DNA of 64,000 bases from NCBI GenBank assembly GCA_030035585.1, contig CM057481.1, positions 62,381,128 to 62,445,127 on the forward strand, given 5' to 3'. Origin of the DNA: Dugong dugon (Eukaryota; Chordata; Mammalia; Sirenia; Dugongidae). Shown here piece by piece: positions 53,221 to 63,812 of this stretch. Each line of letters opens with the position of its first letter. The first letter of the stretch is position 1. The position numbers and the translations under genes are program-made. A model generated the notes under the pieces. That model had not been told where the DNA came from and did no database searches. It worked only from the letters and a program-made list of their open reading frames with translations.

Positions 53221-54504
53221 TTCCTACAAGGCCATAGACTGGTGCTGTTACAAGCATTCTCAACTGCTTCTTGGAGGCAGATTTTGAGTCAATTTCTCGT
53301 CTCTTCACATTCAGGCTAGGAGTGATTATATTAGCCAAAATCAAAGGAGTTTAAAATATGACTTATCCTTGGGAAAAGAGTGACCCTAGTTGCCAAAGCT
53401 CATTTTCCAACTATGGAATCCAACCCATTCCTCTTCTTGCCTCATGAGAGGCTTGTTGACTGAGTTCCATTGGTGGGGTTTATTGAGAACTGGTTTTGTC
53501 AACAGTGGCTACCTCCACATATTCCAAAGAAAGGTTTAATTGTTTATAGTCATCTCTTCATCAAGCGTGTTTCTTTATTCTCAATCCTTGCATTATTTCA
53601 GAGATTTAGAGAAAAAAAAAAAAAAGATTTAGAACAAAGAGAAAGGAGATAAAAGGCAAATAGAAGTTGTATGATATACCTCCCAGGAATTCATTATTCT
53701 TTCATTTGATCCAGTTCACATCTCTTCCTTTAGACGTGAATTTTCTATCAATCTTAACTGGAGGTGAATTGTTTGAATGAAGTTTTGTATTTCACAATAT
53801 GTTTAGATATCATTTTTGAAGAGATGCGGTACAGGCTATTATCAATAATACTAATGATGCATTATAGTTGCATAGGGCTGTACCTCTTAAAGCACTTTTA
53901 TATGCCATATTTCAGTTCATGTTTTAAACATTTCTGTACTGTAGGGAAGGCTTTGTACATCGAATCCTTGACATTTAAGAGTGATTTTTTTTCCAGAAGT
54001 CTTCTCACGTTTCCAAAATCAATGTGTGCCACTTCCTCTATAAACTGGAATAAAATGCAATTGAAATGTTTGAACAATAATTTCAGACATGATAAGCAAA
54101 GAATGACAAATTATATTGTTAGGGAGAGCTGAGTTCCCATGCACTGAGATTGGAGCTTTGCTTCCAGGATGCAAGGCCTTGGAGATCTTCCTGCCTGGAA
54201 TCAATGGCCCTCAGTCAGCTCTGCAACCCATTTCAGCCACTGTCTCTGGCATTACTCACCAACAAAAACCTGCACTGCAACTTCTTTCATTGTCTTCTTC
54301 CCTTGGCTGGAGCCCAGTGTGCTTCTTATGATGTCTCTGTCTCTATAAACTACCCTCTTCTTTATGTAATGGGGGAAGTTGCCTCAACTTCTTCATGGAA
54401 AATCAGTATATTGAGTAGATGTGAAATGGGAGATTCCACTTTAGTTTTTTTCACATCTCAGCTAGTCAGACTACATCTTCTTCTATTTTTAATTTTTCAG
54501 TGCA
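53221..54504. other. Stretch without recognised gene
   Basis: Unique-looking. Two overlapping plus-strand ORFs of about 120 codons (53764-54132; 54150-54521) have no domain, biased composition or splice support. Confidence 0.4.
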
Positions 54505-54690
54505 TAGTTTTTTTATTGTAATAAATATACGTATAACAAATCATTTGCCTTTTCAACATTCTTCATGTGTACAATTTAGTGACCTTAGTTATGTTTACCA
54601 TGTTGTTTAATCCTTACCATTACCCATGTCTAAATTATCCCATCACCCTTAACAGAAGCTCGGCGTCCCCTAAGCACGTACTACATCTTC
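54505..54690 (-). mobile_element. Old L1 3' fragment, antisense
   Basis: TTATTGTAATAAATATACGT, AACAAATCATTTGCCTTTTC, GTGTACAATTTAGTGACCTT and ACCATTACCCATG match the antisense of an old L1 3'UTR (also resembling 42807-42914). Confidence 0.55.
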
Positions 54691-55574
54691 TTGCCACACT
54701 TATTCATTGGTTAAGTGGCTTGCTTCTGTGCCTCAGACTCTTCCAAGAAAAATGGGTCATCAATTGCCTATTATATTTGAAACTGGAAACACTAAATTTT
54801 CAAGGTTCTACTGAAGGGATGGTAAATAAGTAGCTTGTTGTCAGCATTTTCCTACTCCAGCCTCTAATTATTTAAGGAAGTATTTCCCACTTGTCTCTGG
54901 ACTTGGCCTCAGAATCCTTTGACACAATTTTCTAAGCAGCTATCGTCAATTAATGATAATTGATAACAGAGTTGATCCATCTTTGTCACCCTGATGTTAT
55001 ATTATTATTATTTTGTGACTCTAGTGTAAAGAGGATTCTATCTGATGTACCCATGCTCAGATAATCATAGAATACCAGAATGTGAGGGGATCTTAGAGAT
55101 TGAGAACAAACCTTAGAAACTCTAGAGAAGTTATGTGGAAATCTATGTAATCAGGATCAAAACCTAGATTTCCCTGCTCAGTAATCTACTAACATTATTT
55201 TATTATTAGTATGCAGTTACTTTCTACAAAAGAGGGAGAATCCCATAGTTCTTCCTTTCTTAGTGAAAAATAAAATCACAGAATATCTGAGTTAGAAGGA
55301 ATCTTAATGCTAAGCTGGTCTAACTTTCCATCCATTGTAGGAGGAGGACCATCTAGCCTTTACCAGAATACTTCTGGTTTCAAGGAGCTCTTGACAGCCT
55401 TTACCATTTTGAGTTCTAGTTGAATTACAATCTTCCTCCCTTTAGCTTTCAACAATTGGCCCTAGTTTTTCCCCTGTACATAAGCCCCACCAACTGGTGA
55501 ATATATTACTTTTCCCTGGAAGAGTAGACATTTATTTCAGTTAAATGCATCTCTAGATGGCTCTTAAAAAGTAA
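54691..55574. other. Eroded ancient repeats, no gene
   Basis: 55060-55165 (AATCATAGAATACCAGAATG, GGGGATCTTAGAGATTGAGA) and 55265-55345 (AATCACAGAATATCTGAGTT, AGAAGGAATCTTAATGC) are two copies of an ancient mammalian repeat related to those at 62775 and 63813. I do not name the family. The rest is unassigned. Confidence 0.4.
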
Positions 55575-56525
55575 ATCTAGGAATGGAATTGCTGGGTCAT
55601 ATGGTAATCCTATGTTTAACTTTGAGGACCACCAAACTGTTTTCTACAGAGGCCGCACCATTTACATTCCCACCAGTAATTGTTGAAGGTTCCAATTTCT
55701 CCTCAACTTTGTCAACACTTTTTGCTTTCTGTTTTTTCTGATCACAGCCATTCTAGTAGGAGTGAAATGATATCTCACTGTAGTTTTGATTTGCATTTCC
55801 CTAATGACTAATGTCATTGAGCATCTTTTCATGTGCTAGATCATTTGTATTTCTTCTTTGGTGAAATATCTATTCGAGTCCTTTGCTCATTTTTTAATTG
55901 TGTTGTTTGTCTTTTTGTTGCCAAGTTGTAAGAGTTCTTTATATATTCTGAAAATTAAAGCCTTGTCTGATATATGGTTCTCCAAAATTTTCTCCCACTT
56001 CTAGGTATATACCCAAAAGAATAGAAAGCAGGAACACATTCAGATACTTGTATACCAATCAACAATGCAGCAATATTCACAATAGCCAAATGGTGGAAAC
56101 AACCTAAATGTCCATCAACAGATGAATGGATAAACAAAATATGATATATACATATAAAGGAATATCACTCAGCCAAAAAGAGAAATGAAGTTCTGATACA
56201 TGCTACAAGGATGAAACTTGAAAGCATTATTATGAGTAAAATAAGTCAGTCACAAAAGGACAAACAATGTATGATTCCACTTGTAAGAATAGATCAGACA
56301 AAGATATAGAGACCAAAGTTTATTACTGATTGCCAGGGATGGAAATGGGGAGTGGGAGTCATTCCTTAGAGGGTACTGAGTTTCTATTAAGGATGATGAA
56401 AAATTTGGAAATTGATAGTGGTCATGGTTCACAACAGGATGAAAGTAATTAATGCCACTAAATTGTACATGTAAAAATATAGAATTGGCAAATGTTTTGT
56501 TATATATTTTTAATACAATTAAAAG
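55575..56525 (+). mobile_element. Old L1 3' end with 5' inversion
   Basis: 55575-55996 is antisense L1 (GGAATTGCTGGGTCATATGG, ACATTCCCACCAGTAATTG, AGTTTTGATTTGCATTTCCC, ATTGTGTTGTTTGTC). 55997-56525 is sense L1 (CTAGGTATATACCCAAAAGA, ACAATAGCCAAATGGTGGAA, CCATCAACAGATGAATGGAT, GCCACTAAATTGTACATG, terminal A-rich). The two halves meet at the same consensus point (the GCAATTCC..TAGGTATATAC region), as twin priming would give. Confidence 0.78.
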
Positions 56526-58324
56526 GTAAAGTAAATTGAATGGTGACCATTTTGAACACAATGTTGGGAGGGTGGGCAGATTCTTTCAGGCAGATATGCT
56601 TTGTGGGATCTTTCAGACAGCTGGGTCAAGACGTCTGCCTTCCCCTCCACATATAAGGCAAGGCCTAATGCTCTCCAGGACCGAGGGGATATCTGCAGTC
56701 AGGGGAGTCACAGACCAGGCTCTTGTGCCTCAGATTGTGGCAGAGGTTCTCTGTTCCTTATTCAGATGGATCACCTTACAACTATTTCTGAGGGTTAAAA
56801 CATCTTCTTGTTGGTATGTGAGTTTCTCCTTAGGTGCCATTTGACTGATAGTAACTTTTTCCACAATGTAAGCCGTTTTGACAGAAGAGTGTGCTTTTTC
56901 CAAGGCACTTTTGAACTGATCGTTTGCCATCAGCCTCTGACAAAGCTACATATTATTGGAAATACCATAGGCGCAGCTCTACTTCTCACTATAACTCACA
57001 AAGCATATTAGGCGCTAGAATACTAATACCTCATTTTCATGACAAATAATGCAACAAGAGCCCAAAATGGCTGCCATGAATCTCCAGTCCTGACTGTGAT
57101 CTCAGCGGGAGAAGGAAAATGCCAAACACTTAACTTCTCTGTTCTAGCATGTGGCACACAGAGAAAGCAGACCACAAGTTGAGACTGTCATTAATATGAT
57201 GCCCTAATAACTCTGAGTGGACTGAATTTTAAAGCACAGGAACATATCAAGAAGCCAGGATTGTAATAGTTACACCTGACATTGCCCTGCACACAGAGGC
57301 CTTGGCAAATGGTTGATTGACAGTTGCAGGAGTGAAAACATCCCATTTTGGGGAGCACATTAATTATGGTCAAAATTAGCTCTCCAAGGGTTCTATAAGA
57401 GTATCAGAGGGTTTCCAAGCAATTTGTAAGCTTTCATTTCACTGACTTGAAATGCAAATGGGAACACAGGCCCATGTTTGTATCAACCCTGGAGGCCCCC
57501 AATTACACTCAGCCTTGGCTATTACCCTTCATTACAGAGTAAAATTCAGAAACAGAAAATTCTCTAACTTGATCTGCATATAGGAGACTCTAGTTACTAA
57601 AATACCAAGGGGTTCTCATGAAAAGTGTTTGAGCTCTGGTATAAGGTAAATCAATAGCATGAGCCTGAGGCCTCTATTACATGATATATAAAGGCTTTGA
57701 GGAGATGGACAAAATATTTCCAGGAAAGGAAATGAATTATTGAGAATGAGACAGGAATTTCTAGAGAGGGGAAAGAAACACAGAAATATAGAGCTAGATC
57801 AAGCTTGCAGCCATTTTATAGACTGTATTTAGGATAATTTTTAAATTTTGGGGGTGGGGTGGGGGAACGGCTGTCTCTAACAAAACAGTCAAATTGTGTT
57901 CCCAAATAAGTTCTTAAACAATCTTAAAAAAAAAAACAAAAAACCCTGCAAATTTGAGTTTTGGGACACTTCATCCAAGTGATGTAGAAGTTGACATCAT
58001 AGTGACAAAAAGATTTTTCTTCCTGTTCTGAGGCCTCACTAGCCTTTCCTCATTAGAAAGTTCTGAATATATAAGCACCAAGAAGGCAGACCATCAACCC
58101 AGGTTCTTCCTGTTCAGTACTGCCTCAGCTCCCTGCTTTAGAAGGTGGTCATCTTAGTGGAAGAGCCATCAGGGGCTACAGACTGGGACAAGATGCAGGA
58201 TTCATGCTCTCCTGTTTCCTAAGCCTCTTTGGAATAAGTACACACTCTCTGTGGGGTTGCTCAGAATGGGAGCCCCTCCGCCCAAATTGCGTTTGACCAT
58301 GCTTAGTCTTATAATAAAAATACA
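56526..58324. other. Stretch without recognised gene
   Basis: Longest unassigned block in the right half. A 66-codon minus ORF (56930-56730) is lysine-rich and has no family I recognise. An octamer ATGCAAAT is at about 57451. 57878-57929 repeats at 61212 (listed separately). No interspersed repeat was recognised. Confidence 0.35.
57878..57929 (+). repeat. 52-bp segment, copy 1 of a pair
   Basis: Runs from TAACAAAACAGTCAAATTGT through GTTCCCAAATAAGTTCTTAA to ATCTTAAAA. It matches 61212-61263 at 48 of 52 positions on the same strand. The flanks do not obviously align. Confidence 0.85.
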
Positions 58325-58372
58325 GTGAACATTTTTAGTATTTACTATGTGTCATGCACTCTCTCAAGCTCT

Positions 58373-59063
58373 TGCCTTAGTTATCTAGTGCTGCTATAAC
58401 AGAAATACCACAAGTGGATGGCTTTAACAAAGATAAATTTATTCTGTCACGGTTTAGGAGGCTAGAAGTCCAAATTCAGGGTGCCAGTTCTAGGAGAAGG
58501 CTTTCTGTCTCTGTTGGTTCTAGGGGAAGGTCCTTGTCATCAATCTTCCCTGGTCTAGGAACTTTTCAGCACAGGGACCCTCTGTCCAAAGGCCACACAC
58601 TCCTGGCTCTTTAGCTTGGTGGTATTGAGATCCCCCTGTCTCTTTGCTCACTTCGCTTTTATATCTCAAAAGAGATTTATTTAAGACACAACCTAATCTT
58701 GTAGATTGAGTCTTGCCTCATTAACATAACTGCCACTAATCCCACCTCATTGACATCATAAACCCATACCCATTGCTGTTGAGTTGATTCCAACTCATAG
58801 TGACCCTATAGGACAGAGAGGAACTGCCCCATATGGTTTCCAAGGAGCACCTGGTGGATTCAAACTGCTGGACTTTTGGTTAGCAGCTATAGCTCTTAAC
58901 CACTACGCCACCAGGGTTTCCTTAACATCATAAAAGTAGGATTTTTACAACACATAGGAAAATCACATCAGGTGACAGAATGGTGGACAATCACTCAATA
59001 CTTGGAATCATGGACTAGCCAAGCTGACACACATTTTGGGGGTACACAATTCAATCCATAACA
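58373..59063 (-). repeat. MaLR B, left LTR
   Basis: Reads GTTATCTAGTGCTGCTATAA, AATACCACAAGTGGATGGCT, GGCTAGAAGTCCAAATTCAG, ATCATGGACTAGCCAAGCTG. About 530 bp without the AfroSINE at 58761. Longer than the LTRs of MaLR A because it keeps the GTCATCAATCTTCCCTGGTC block. Confidence 0.88.
58761..58921 (-). mobile_element. AfroSINE inside the MaLR B left LTR
   Basis: Reverse copy: CATTGCTGTTGAGTTGATTC at the tail, GGAACTGCCCCATATGG, GGTGGATTCAAACTGCTGGA (B box reversed), ending CCACTACGCCACCAGGGTTT. A direct repeat ACATCATAAA-type (58753-58762; 58925-58934) marks the target duplication. Confidence 0.92.
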
Positions 59064-59713
59064 TTCCACCCTTTGGCATTCAAAAATTCATGTCCTTGCC
59101 ACATGTAAAACACATTCACCCCATCATATCATAGCAAACATCTTAAATCAACTCAAAGTCCAAAATCTAAAAACTCCTGTTCATCTGTGAAATCTAGAAC
59201 ACAAGTTATCTGCTTCCAAAGTATAATGGTGGAATGGGCACAAGCTAGACATTGCCATTAGAAATGGGAGAAATTGGAAGGAAAGAAGGGCTAACAGGTA
59301 CCAAGCAAGTCAGCAGAACACATTACATTAGCCCTCAAAGCTTGAAAATAATCTTCTGTTCTCTGAGACAATTTAGGCAATGGCCCTGCCCTCCAGACTC
59401 TGGGTATTGGCCACACTCTCCTGATTCTGGGTGGAGGCCCGTCAGCCCTGGGCTTCAGCTCAGCCTTCCAGGCCCACTGGAATGGCAACTCTGCTCTCTT
59501 GCATTTGCGTGACCTCATTCTCCTAGTCCATCTGAGTGGTGACTCTACCCTTTGAGACCCCAGATGTCATGGCCCTGTGCTTTGAGACTGAGGCAGCTCT
59601 GCTTCCTGTGCTCCTTGTCTTTTCAGCTACTGCTTCCTTGTTTCTTGGCCTCTTGGCTCTTCAGGCCAAGCTGCCTGTGTCTGCCCTGCTGGGCAAGTGT
59701 TCCAAAACTCTGT

Positions 59714-59900
59714 AGCTCCACCGATAAGTGCCTGGAGGCACCCTACTCTGCCAGTAAACTTTGGCTAGAAGGCACTCAGCTCTCTTCCTCCATGGGTCAG
59801 CAAGCCTAGCTCCACCAATAAGTGCTTGGAGGCACCCTACTCCACCAGGAAGCCTTCTGTGCAAAGGCACTCAGCTCTCTCACTCTGTGGGTTGGCCCCA
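59714..59900 (-). repeat. 94-bp tandem duplication in MaLR B internal region
   Basis: AGCTCCACC starts at 59714 and 59808. Both units continue ATAAGTGC.TGGAGGCACCC, TACTC, then GGCACTCAGCTCTCT. The units are diverged, so the duplication is not recent. MaLR A has no obvious counterpart. Confidence 0.8.
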
Positions 59901-60198
59901 GTGCTGTCTTGTGCTGGTCTCCTTGCTGTTGCCGTTTCTCTACTGCTGCCATTTCCCTGCTGCTGCTTCTCACCATGTGCACCATCTCCACTGTAACAGC
60001 TTTTCTTACTTCCTTCTGAGTCCTCACCAGAATTGTCTTAGATGTCCGTAATTCCACCAACAGTCTCTTCAAGGCAATCTAGGCTTTTACTATTAGGCGC
60101 TTTAAAACTCTTCTAGTCTCTATCCGTTCACAGTTTCAAAACCACTTCCACAGTGTAGGTATCTGTTAGAACAGCACTCCACTCCCAGTAACAAATTC

Positions 60199-60723
60199 TG
60201 TCTTAGTTATCTAGTGCTGCTATATCAGAAATATCACAAATGGATGGCTTTAACAAAGAAAAATTTATTCTCTTGTAGCATAGGAGGCTAAAAGTCCAAA
60301 TTCAGGGAAGAAGTCCAGCTCTATGGGAAGGCTTTCTCTCTATGTCAGTTTTGGGGGAGGGTCCTTGTCATCAATCTTCCCCTGGTCTGGAAGCTCTTCA
60401 GTGCATGGATCCCAGGTCCAAAGAACGCACACTCCTGGCTCGTTTGCTTGGTGGTAATGAGGTCCCCCCCTCTCTCTGCTCACGTCTCTCTTTTATATTT
60501 CAAAAGAAATTGACTTAAGACACAACCTAATCTTGTAGATTGAGTCCTGCCTGATTAACATTAACTGCTGCTAATCCCACCTCATTCACATCATACATGT
60601 AGGATTTACAACACATAGGAAAATCACATCAGATGTCAAAATGGTAGACAATCACACAATACTGAGAATCATGGACTAGCCAATTGACACACATTTTTAG
60701 GGGACACAATTCAATCCATAACA
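60199..60723 (-). repeat. MaLR B, right LTR
   Basis: 525 bp, TGTCTTAGTTATCTAGTGCT to CAATTCAATCCATAACA. Keeps the GGTCCTTGTCATCAATCTTC block like its left partner. No insertion inside. Confidence 0.88.
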
Positions 60724-60880
60724 GCTCTATTGTGTACATTGTCTAAATTAATCCTTCTAATAAACTTATAAAGTAGGTTACTATTGTTAGCTCCATTTTA
60801 CAGATGAAAAGACAAGTCTCAGAACTAATCTCATCCCCCCAAAATAACAGCTGACAAGGGCACTTTGCACTTATACAGCC

Positions 60881-61385
60881 AGAAGAAATCAAGGAGGGTT
60901 GGTCAGGAGGCTGAACCAGTTTTCTGATTTAGAAATACTGGCTGAAAGTGAGACCAGAGCCAGGAAGAAGGACCATGAGATACCACAGCAAATGTCTGCA
61001 GTACTGATTGCCCCGATTCTTCTCCAAAGGGAAGCATGACCATTTACTCATATAACTACACACTCGGGAAAGAGAAATACCTAAACATTTTGAGGACTCT
61101 TGGAAATAGGGGTTGAGTTGACATTGATACCTGTGGATCCAAAGTATCATCATACGCCCCTTCCCCTGTTGGAGTGGGAGGACTTGAGGACCAGTTAATA
61201 AGTGAAGTCCTTAACAAAACGGTCAAATTGTGTTCCCAAATAAGTTGTTAAGTAATCTTAAAATAGAGTCGACTTGCTCGAGGTCACACAGATTGGCTAA
61301 CAGTGGTTCCACTGAGTGTTTGGATTCACCTGGTGGTTATTCTTCTTGTCCTTGAATTTCTAATTGGACTATACATATAACGTAA
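60881..61385. other. Stretch without recognised gene; MIR trace
   Basis: 61265-61345 (GACTTGCTCGAGGTCACACA, TTGGATTCACCTGG) looks like part of a MIR. The 52-bp repeat sits just before it. The rest is unassigned. Confidence 0.4.
61212..61263 (+). repeat. 52-bp segment, copy 2 of a pair
   Basis: TAACAAAACGGTCAAATTGT through GTTCCCAAATAAGTTGTTAA to ATCTTAAAA. It differs from 57878-57929 at four positions. The two lie on either side of MaLR B, 3.3 kb apart. Confidence 0.85.
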
Positions 61386-61620
61386 TTGGCAAAACCCCCA
61401 CGTTGGTACCTTGTCTTGTGGAGTAAGATCTATCACTGTGGGGAAAGCCAAGTCAAAACTCTGAAACTGCCTTCCCATGACCAAGATAAAAGCATCAAAA
61501 ACAATATCAAACCCTGGGTGGGGGGAATGTTAGAAATTAGTGTAACCTTTGAAGACCTAAAGGATGCAGGGGTAGTGGTACCCATCATATTCTCAGTTCT
61601 CACTTAATTCACTAGTTGGC
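61386..61620 (+). pseudogene. Possible endogenous retrovirus pol fragment
   Basis: A 73-codon ORF with WYLVLWSKIYHCGESQVKTL near its start and LEISVTFEDLKDAGVVVPI near its end. The second stretch resembles the region just before the reverse transcriptase core in ERV pol proteins. A stop ends the ORF at 61607, and an RTE copy begins at about 61620. It has no catalytic motif, protease, envelope or LTR attached, so it is a dead remnant. Assignment to a class is not possible from this length. Confidence 0.45.
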
Positions 61621-62048
61621 CCTTATGCTTGAGCCTATTATTGCAGCTCCTGTGTCAATCCATCTTGATGAAGGTCTTCCTCTTTTTCTGTGATCCTGTA
61701 CTTAACCAGGAATAATGTCCTTCTCCAGGGACTGATCCCTCCTGATAACATGTCCAAAGTATGTGAGGTGAAGTCTTGCCATTCTTGCCTCTAAGGAGCA
61801 TTCTGGCTGTACTTCTTCCAAGACAGATTTGTTTGTTCTTCTGGAAGTCCATGGTATATTCAGTATTCTTTGCCAACACCATAATTCAAAGGCATCAATT
61901 CTTCAGTCTTCCTTAGTCACTGAACTGCTTTTGCATGCACACGAGACAATTTAAAACACCAAGGCTTAGGTCAGGTGCACCTTAGTCTTCCAGCTGATGT
62001 CTTTGCTTTTTAACACTTTAAAGAGGTTTTTTGCAGTAGATTTGCCTA
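61620..62048 (-). mobile_element. RTE/BovB-like LINE 3' region without the extreme tail
   Basis: Reverse RTE: GAGCCTATTATTGCAGCTCC, CAATCCATCTTGATGAAGG, AATGTCCTTCTCCAGGGACT, GATCCCTCCTGATAACATGT, then the coding part (GTCCATGGTATATTCAGTAT) and AACACTTTAAAGAGG. 61882-61655 translates to RTE C-terminal sequence (MVLAKNTEYTMDFQKNKQ). The usual terminal 100 bp (GTTAGGTGCC...) are missing, so the 3' end is truncated or was lost. Confidence 0.85.
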
Positions 62049-62060
62049 ATATACATACAT

Positions 62061-62210
62061 CCCATTACCATCGAGTTGATTCTGACTCATAGCGACCCTA
62101 TAGGACAGAATAGAACTGCCCCATAGGGTTTCCAAAGAGCCACTGGTGGATTTGAACTGCTGATCTTATGGTTCGCAGTTGAGCTCTTAACCACTGCACC
62201 ACCAGGGCTT
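62061..62210 (-). mobile_element. AfroSINE, reverse orientation
   Basis: CCCATTACCATCGAGTTGAT, GACTCATAGCGACCCTATAG, AGAACTGCCCCATAGGGTTT, GAGCTCTTAACCACTGCACC, ACCAGGGCTT. Well-preserved. A 7-bp duplication CATACAT lies at 62054-62060 and 62211-62217. Confidence 0.92.
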
Positions 62211-62222
62211 CATACATAATAC

Positions 62223-62254
<32 letters not shown>

Positions 62255-62262
62255 ACACACCC
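62211..62262. repeat. TA/GTAT microsatellite
   Basis: CATACATAATACATATATG then alternating TA. It directly follows the SINE 5' end and includes the target duplication, so the tract may have grown from it. Confidence 0.88.
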
Positions 62263-62265
62263 TAG

Positions 62266-62774
62266 AGTATGAGAGTAGTCCACTGCCACTCCTGGGATGG
62301 GACTCGCCACATGTGCTGCCCTCTAATCCATAATATCATCAGCCCTGGTCCTTTACTAACATTGCTCAAATGGTTTCTACAGTCTGTCAGCACACCTTGA
62401 ATTCCTCTCATGATGCCTATTTGCTTGTCTCCATCACTGTTTATTCCTGGTGTAGCCTGGGAGTACATTCACAAAGGAAACCATGTGAATAAATTTGGAT
62501 GGACAGAAAACACATTAGTTATTTCTTAGCCTCATTCTGAAGCTTCGCTGAGCTTATTAAATTTGATTAAAGGATTTTATGTTTGACTTGTTGGGGAGAC
62601 AGAGATTAAGCATAAAGGAGCTTTTCCCTCCCTGGTATCTCCAAACTCATCACCAGAGTACAGTAGCACACTGGATTCTTGACTGTTTTTCTTAAAATAC
62701 CAGGTTCCTTTTCTCATTTGTATTAATGAGATCAGTCAAAAATGATTAAGCCTTCTGTGGCTTTGCAACCTATA
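62266..62774. other. Stretch without recognised gene
   Basis: No repeat or coding signal recognised. Confidence 0.4.
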
Positions 62775-62960
62775 AATTATTGAATATAGAAGCTGGAAGA
62801 GCCTTTAGAAATAATCCGAGTCCAACACCTTGCTTCATAGCTATGAGAGTCAGAAAGGTGGGCTGACTTGCTTGAGGTCACACGAGCAGTTCCAAGCAGA
62901 GACGAACAGAATCCACGTCTCTTGTCTCCTGAAGTGGCATTTCTTGCAACCCTCTCTTGC
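62775..62960 (+). mobile_element. Ancient MIR-like interspersed repeat
   Basis: AGAAGCTGGAAGAGCCTTTA, GAAATAATCCGAGTCCAACA, GACTTGCTTGAGGTCACACG, then ACGTCTCTTGTCTCCTGA. A common old mammalian repeat type; the family name is not settled. Confidence 0.5.
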
Positions 62961-63386
62961 CCCTAGAAATGGAGCTTGAACCACACAGGGACTAGATGGT
63001 GAGTAGGAAGTAACACGGGTGGGAAGTTCCTCCCCCAGCTCTGTGCCCACTCATGCTGAGTACTTCCTATGGTTGTGTTCTCTGTCCTGTCTCCGTAGAG
63101 CTAGATCCACGGATTGTGAGTAGCAAGCAGGTGTGATGTTGTACCAGAGAATACCAACGGAATGGTGTACCAAGGAAAGTTACAAGATTGTGAAACCGAG
63201 AGAGGGGAAAAGGACAATATGAAAACATGACAGAGAAAATGTTACTTGGTGGTCAATACGCGAGGCAGTGCTGATCCTGTGTTTTGTATTTATGGCCACC
63301 AGAGAATCCAGAGCCAGGACAGCAAAAATCCGTGTGAAGAGGAGGCCTCGCTGGGCTAGCAGGGTGTCCTTCCTGTAAAAACCATT
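62961..63386. other. Stretch without recognised gene
   Basis: No repeat or coding signal recognised. Confidence 0.4.
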
Positions 63387-63812
63387 GTTATTGTTGGTAG
63401 TTGCCATGGAGTCGGCTTGAACTCATGGTGACCTTACATATAACAGAACAAAATGTTGCCTGGTCCTGTGCCATCTTCATGATGGTTGCTATGGTGGGGT
63501 TCTTTGATGTGGCTATTGTGTCAATCCATCTCATTGAGGGTTTCTCTTATTTTCGCTAATCCTCTACTTTGCCAAACATGATGTCCTTTTCTAACCATTG
63601 GTTTTTCCTAATGATGTGTCCAAAGTAAGTGAGCTAAAGTTTTGCTGTTCTAACTTCTTAGGAGCATTCTATTTGTATTTCTTCTAAGACTTATTTGTTC
63701 GTTCTTCTGGCAGTCCATAGTATATTCAATATTCTTCACAACAACACAGTTTGACTGCATTAATTCTTCTGTCTTCCTTTTTCATTGTCCATCTTTCACG
63801 TTCATCTAAAGA
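63387..63812 (-). mobile_element. RTE/BovB-like LINE 3' end
   Basis: TTGTTATTGTTGGTAGTTGC, CATGGAGTCGGCTTGAACTC, GCCATCTTCATGATGGTTGC, GTGTCAATCCATCTCATTGA, CAAACATGATGTCCTTTTCT, TCTGGCAGTCCATAGTATAT, then CATTGTCCATCTTTCACG. Reverse orientation, with the 3' tail intact at the left and 5' truncated at the right. It belongs with the more diverged copy at 16580. Confidence 0.87.

Larger units (their letters stand above)
58373..60723 (-). mobile_element. MaLR-type LTR retrotransposon B, two LTRs plus internal region
   Basis: Left LTR 58373-59063 (with an AfroSINE), internal 59064-60198, right LTR 60199-60723. Ends are TGCCTTAG and CCATAACA. A perfect 5-bp duplication GCTCT lies at 58368-58372 and 60724-60728. 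The internal start (TTCCACCCTTTGGCATTCAA, CATGTCCTTGCCACATGTAA) matches MaLR A. The internal region is about 0.5 kb shorter than in A and contains a 94-bp tandem duplication. It carries no retroviral gene, so it is a non-autonomous ERVL-MaLR type copy. Confidence 0.9.
58325..60880 (+). mobile_element. MIR split by MaLR B
   Basis: Left piece 58325-58372 (TATTTACTATGTGTCATGCA, CTCTCTCAAGCTCT). Right piece 60724-60880 (GTACATTGTCTAAATTAATC, TTATAAAGTAGGTTACTATT, CTCCATTTTACAGATGAAAA). Removing MaLR B and one GCTCT rejoins a normal MIR order. Confidence 0.78.
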
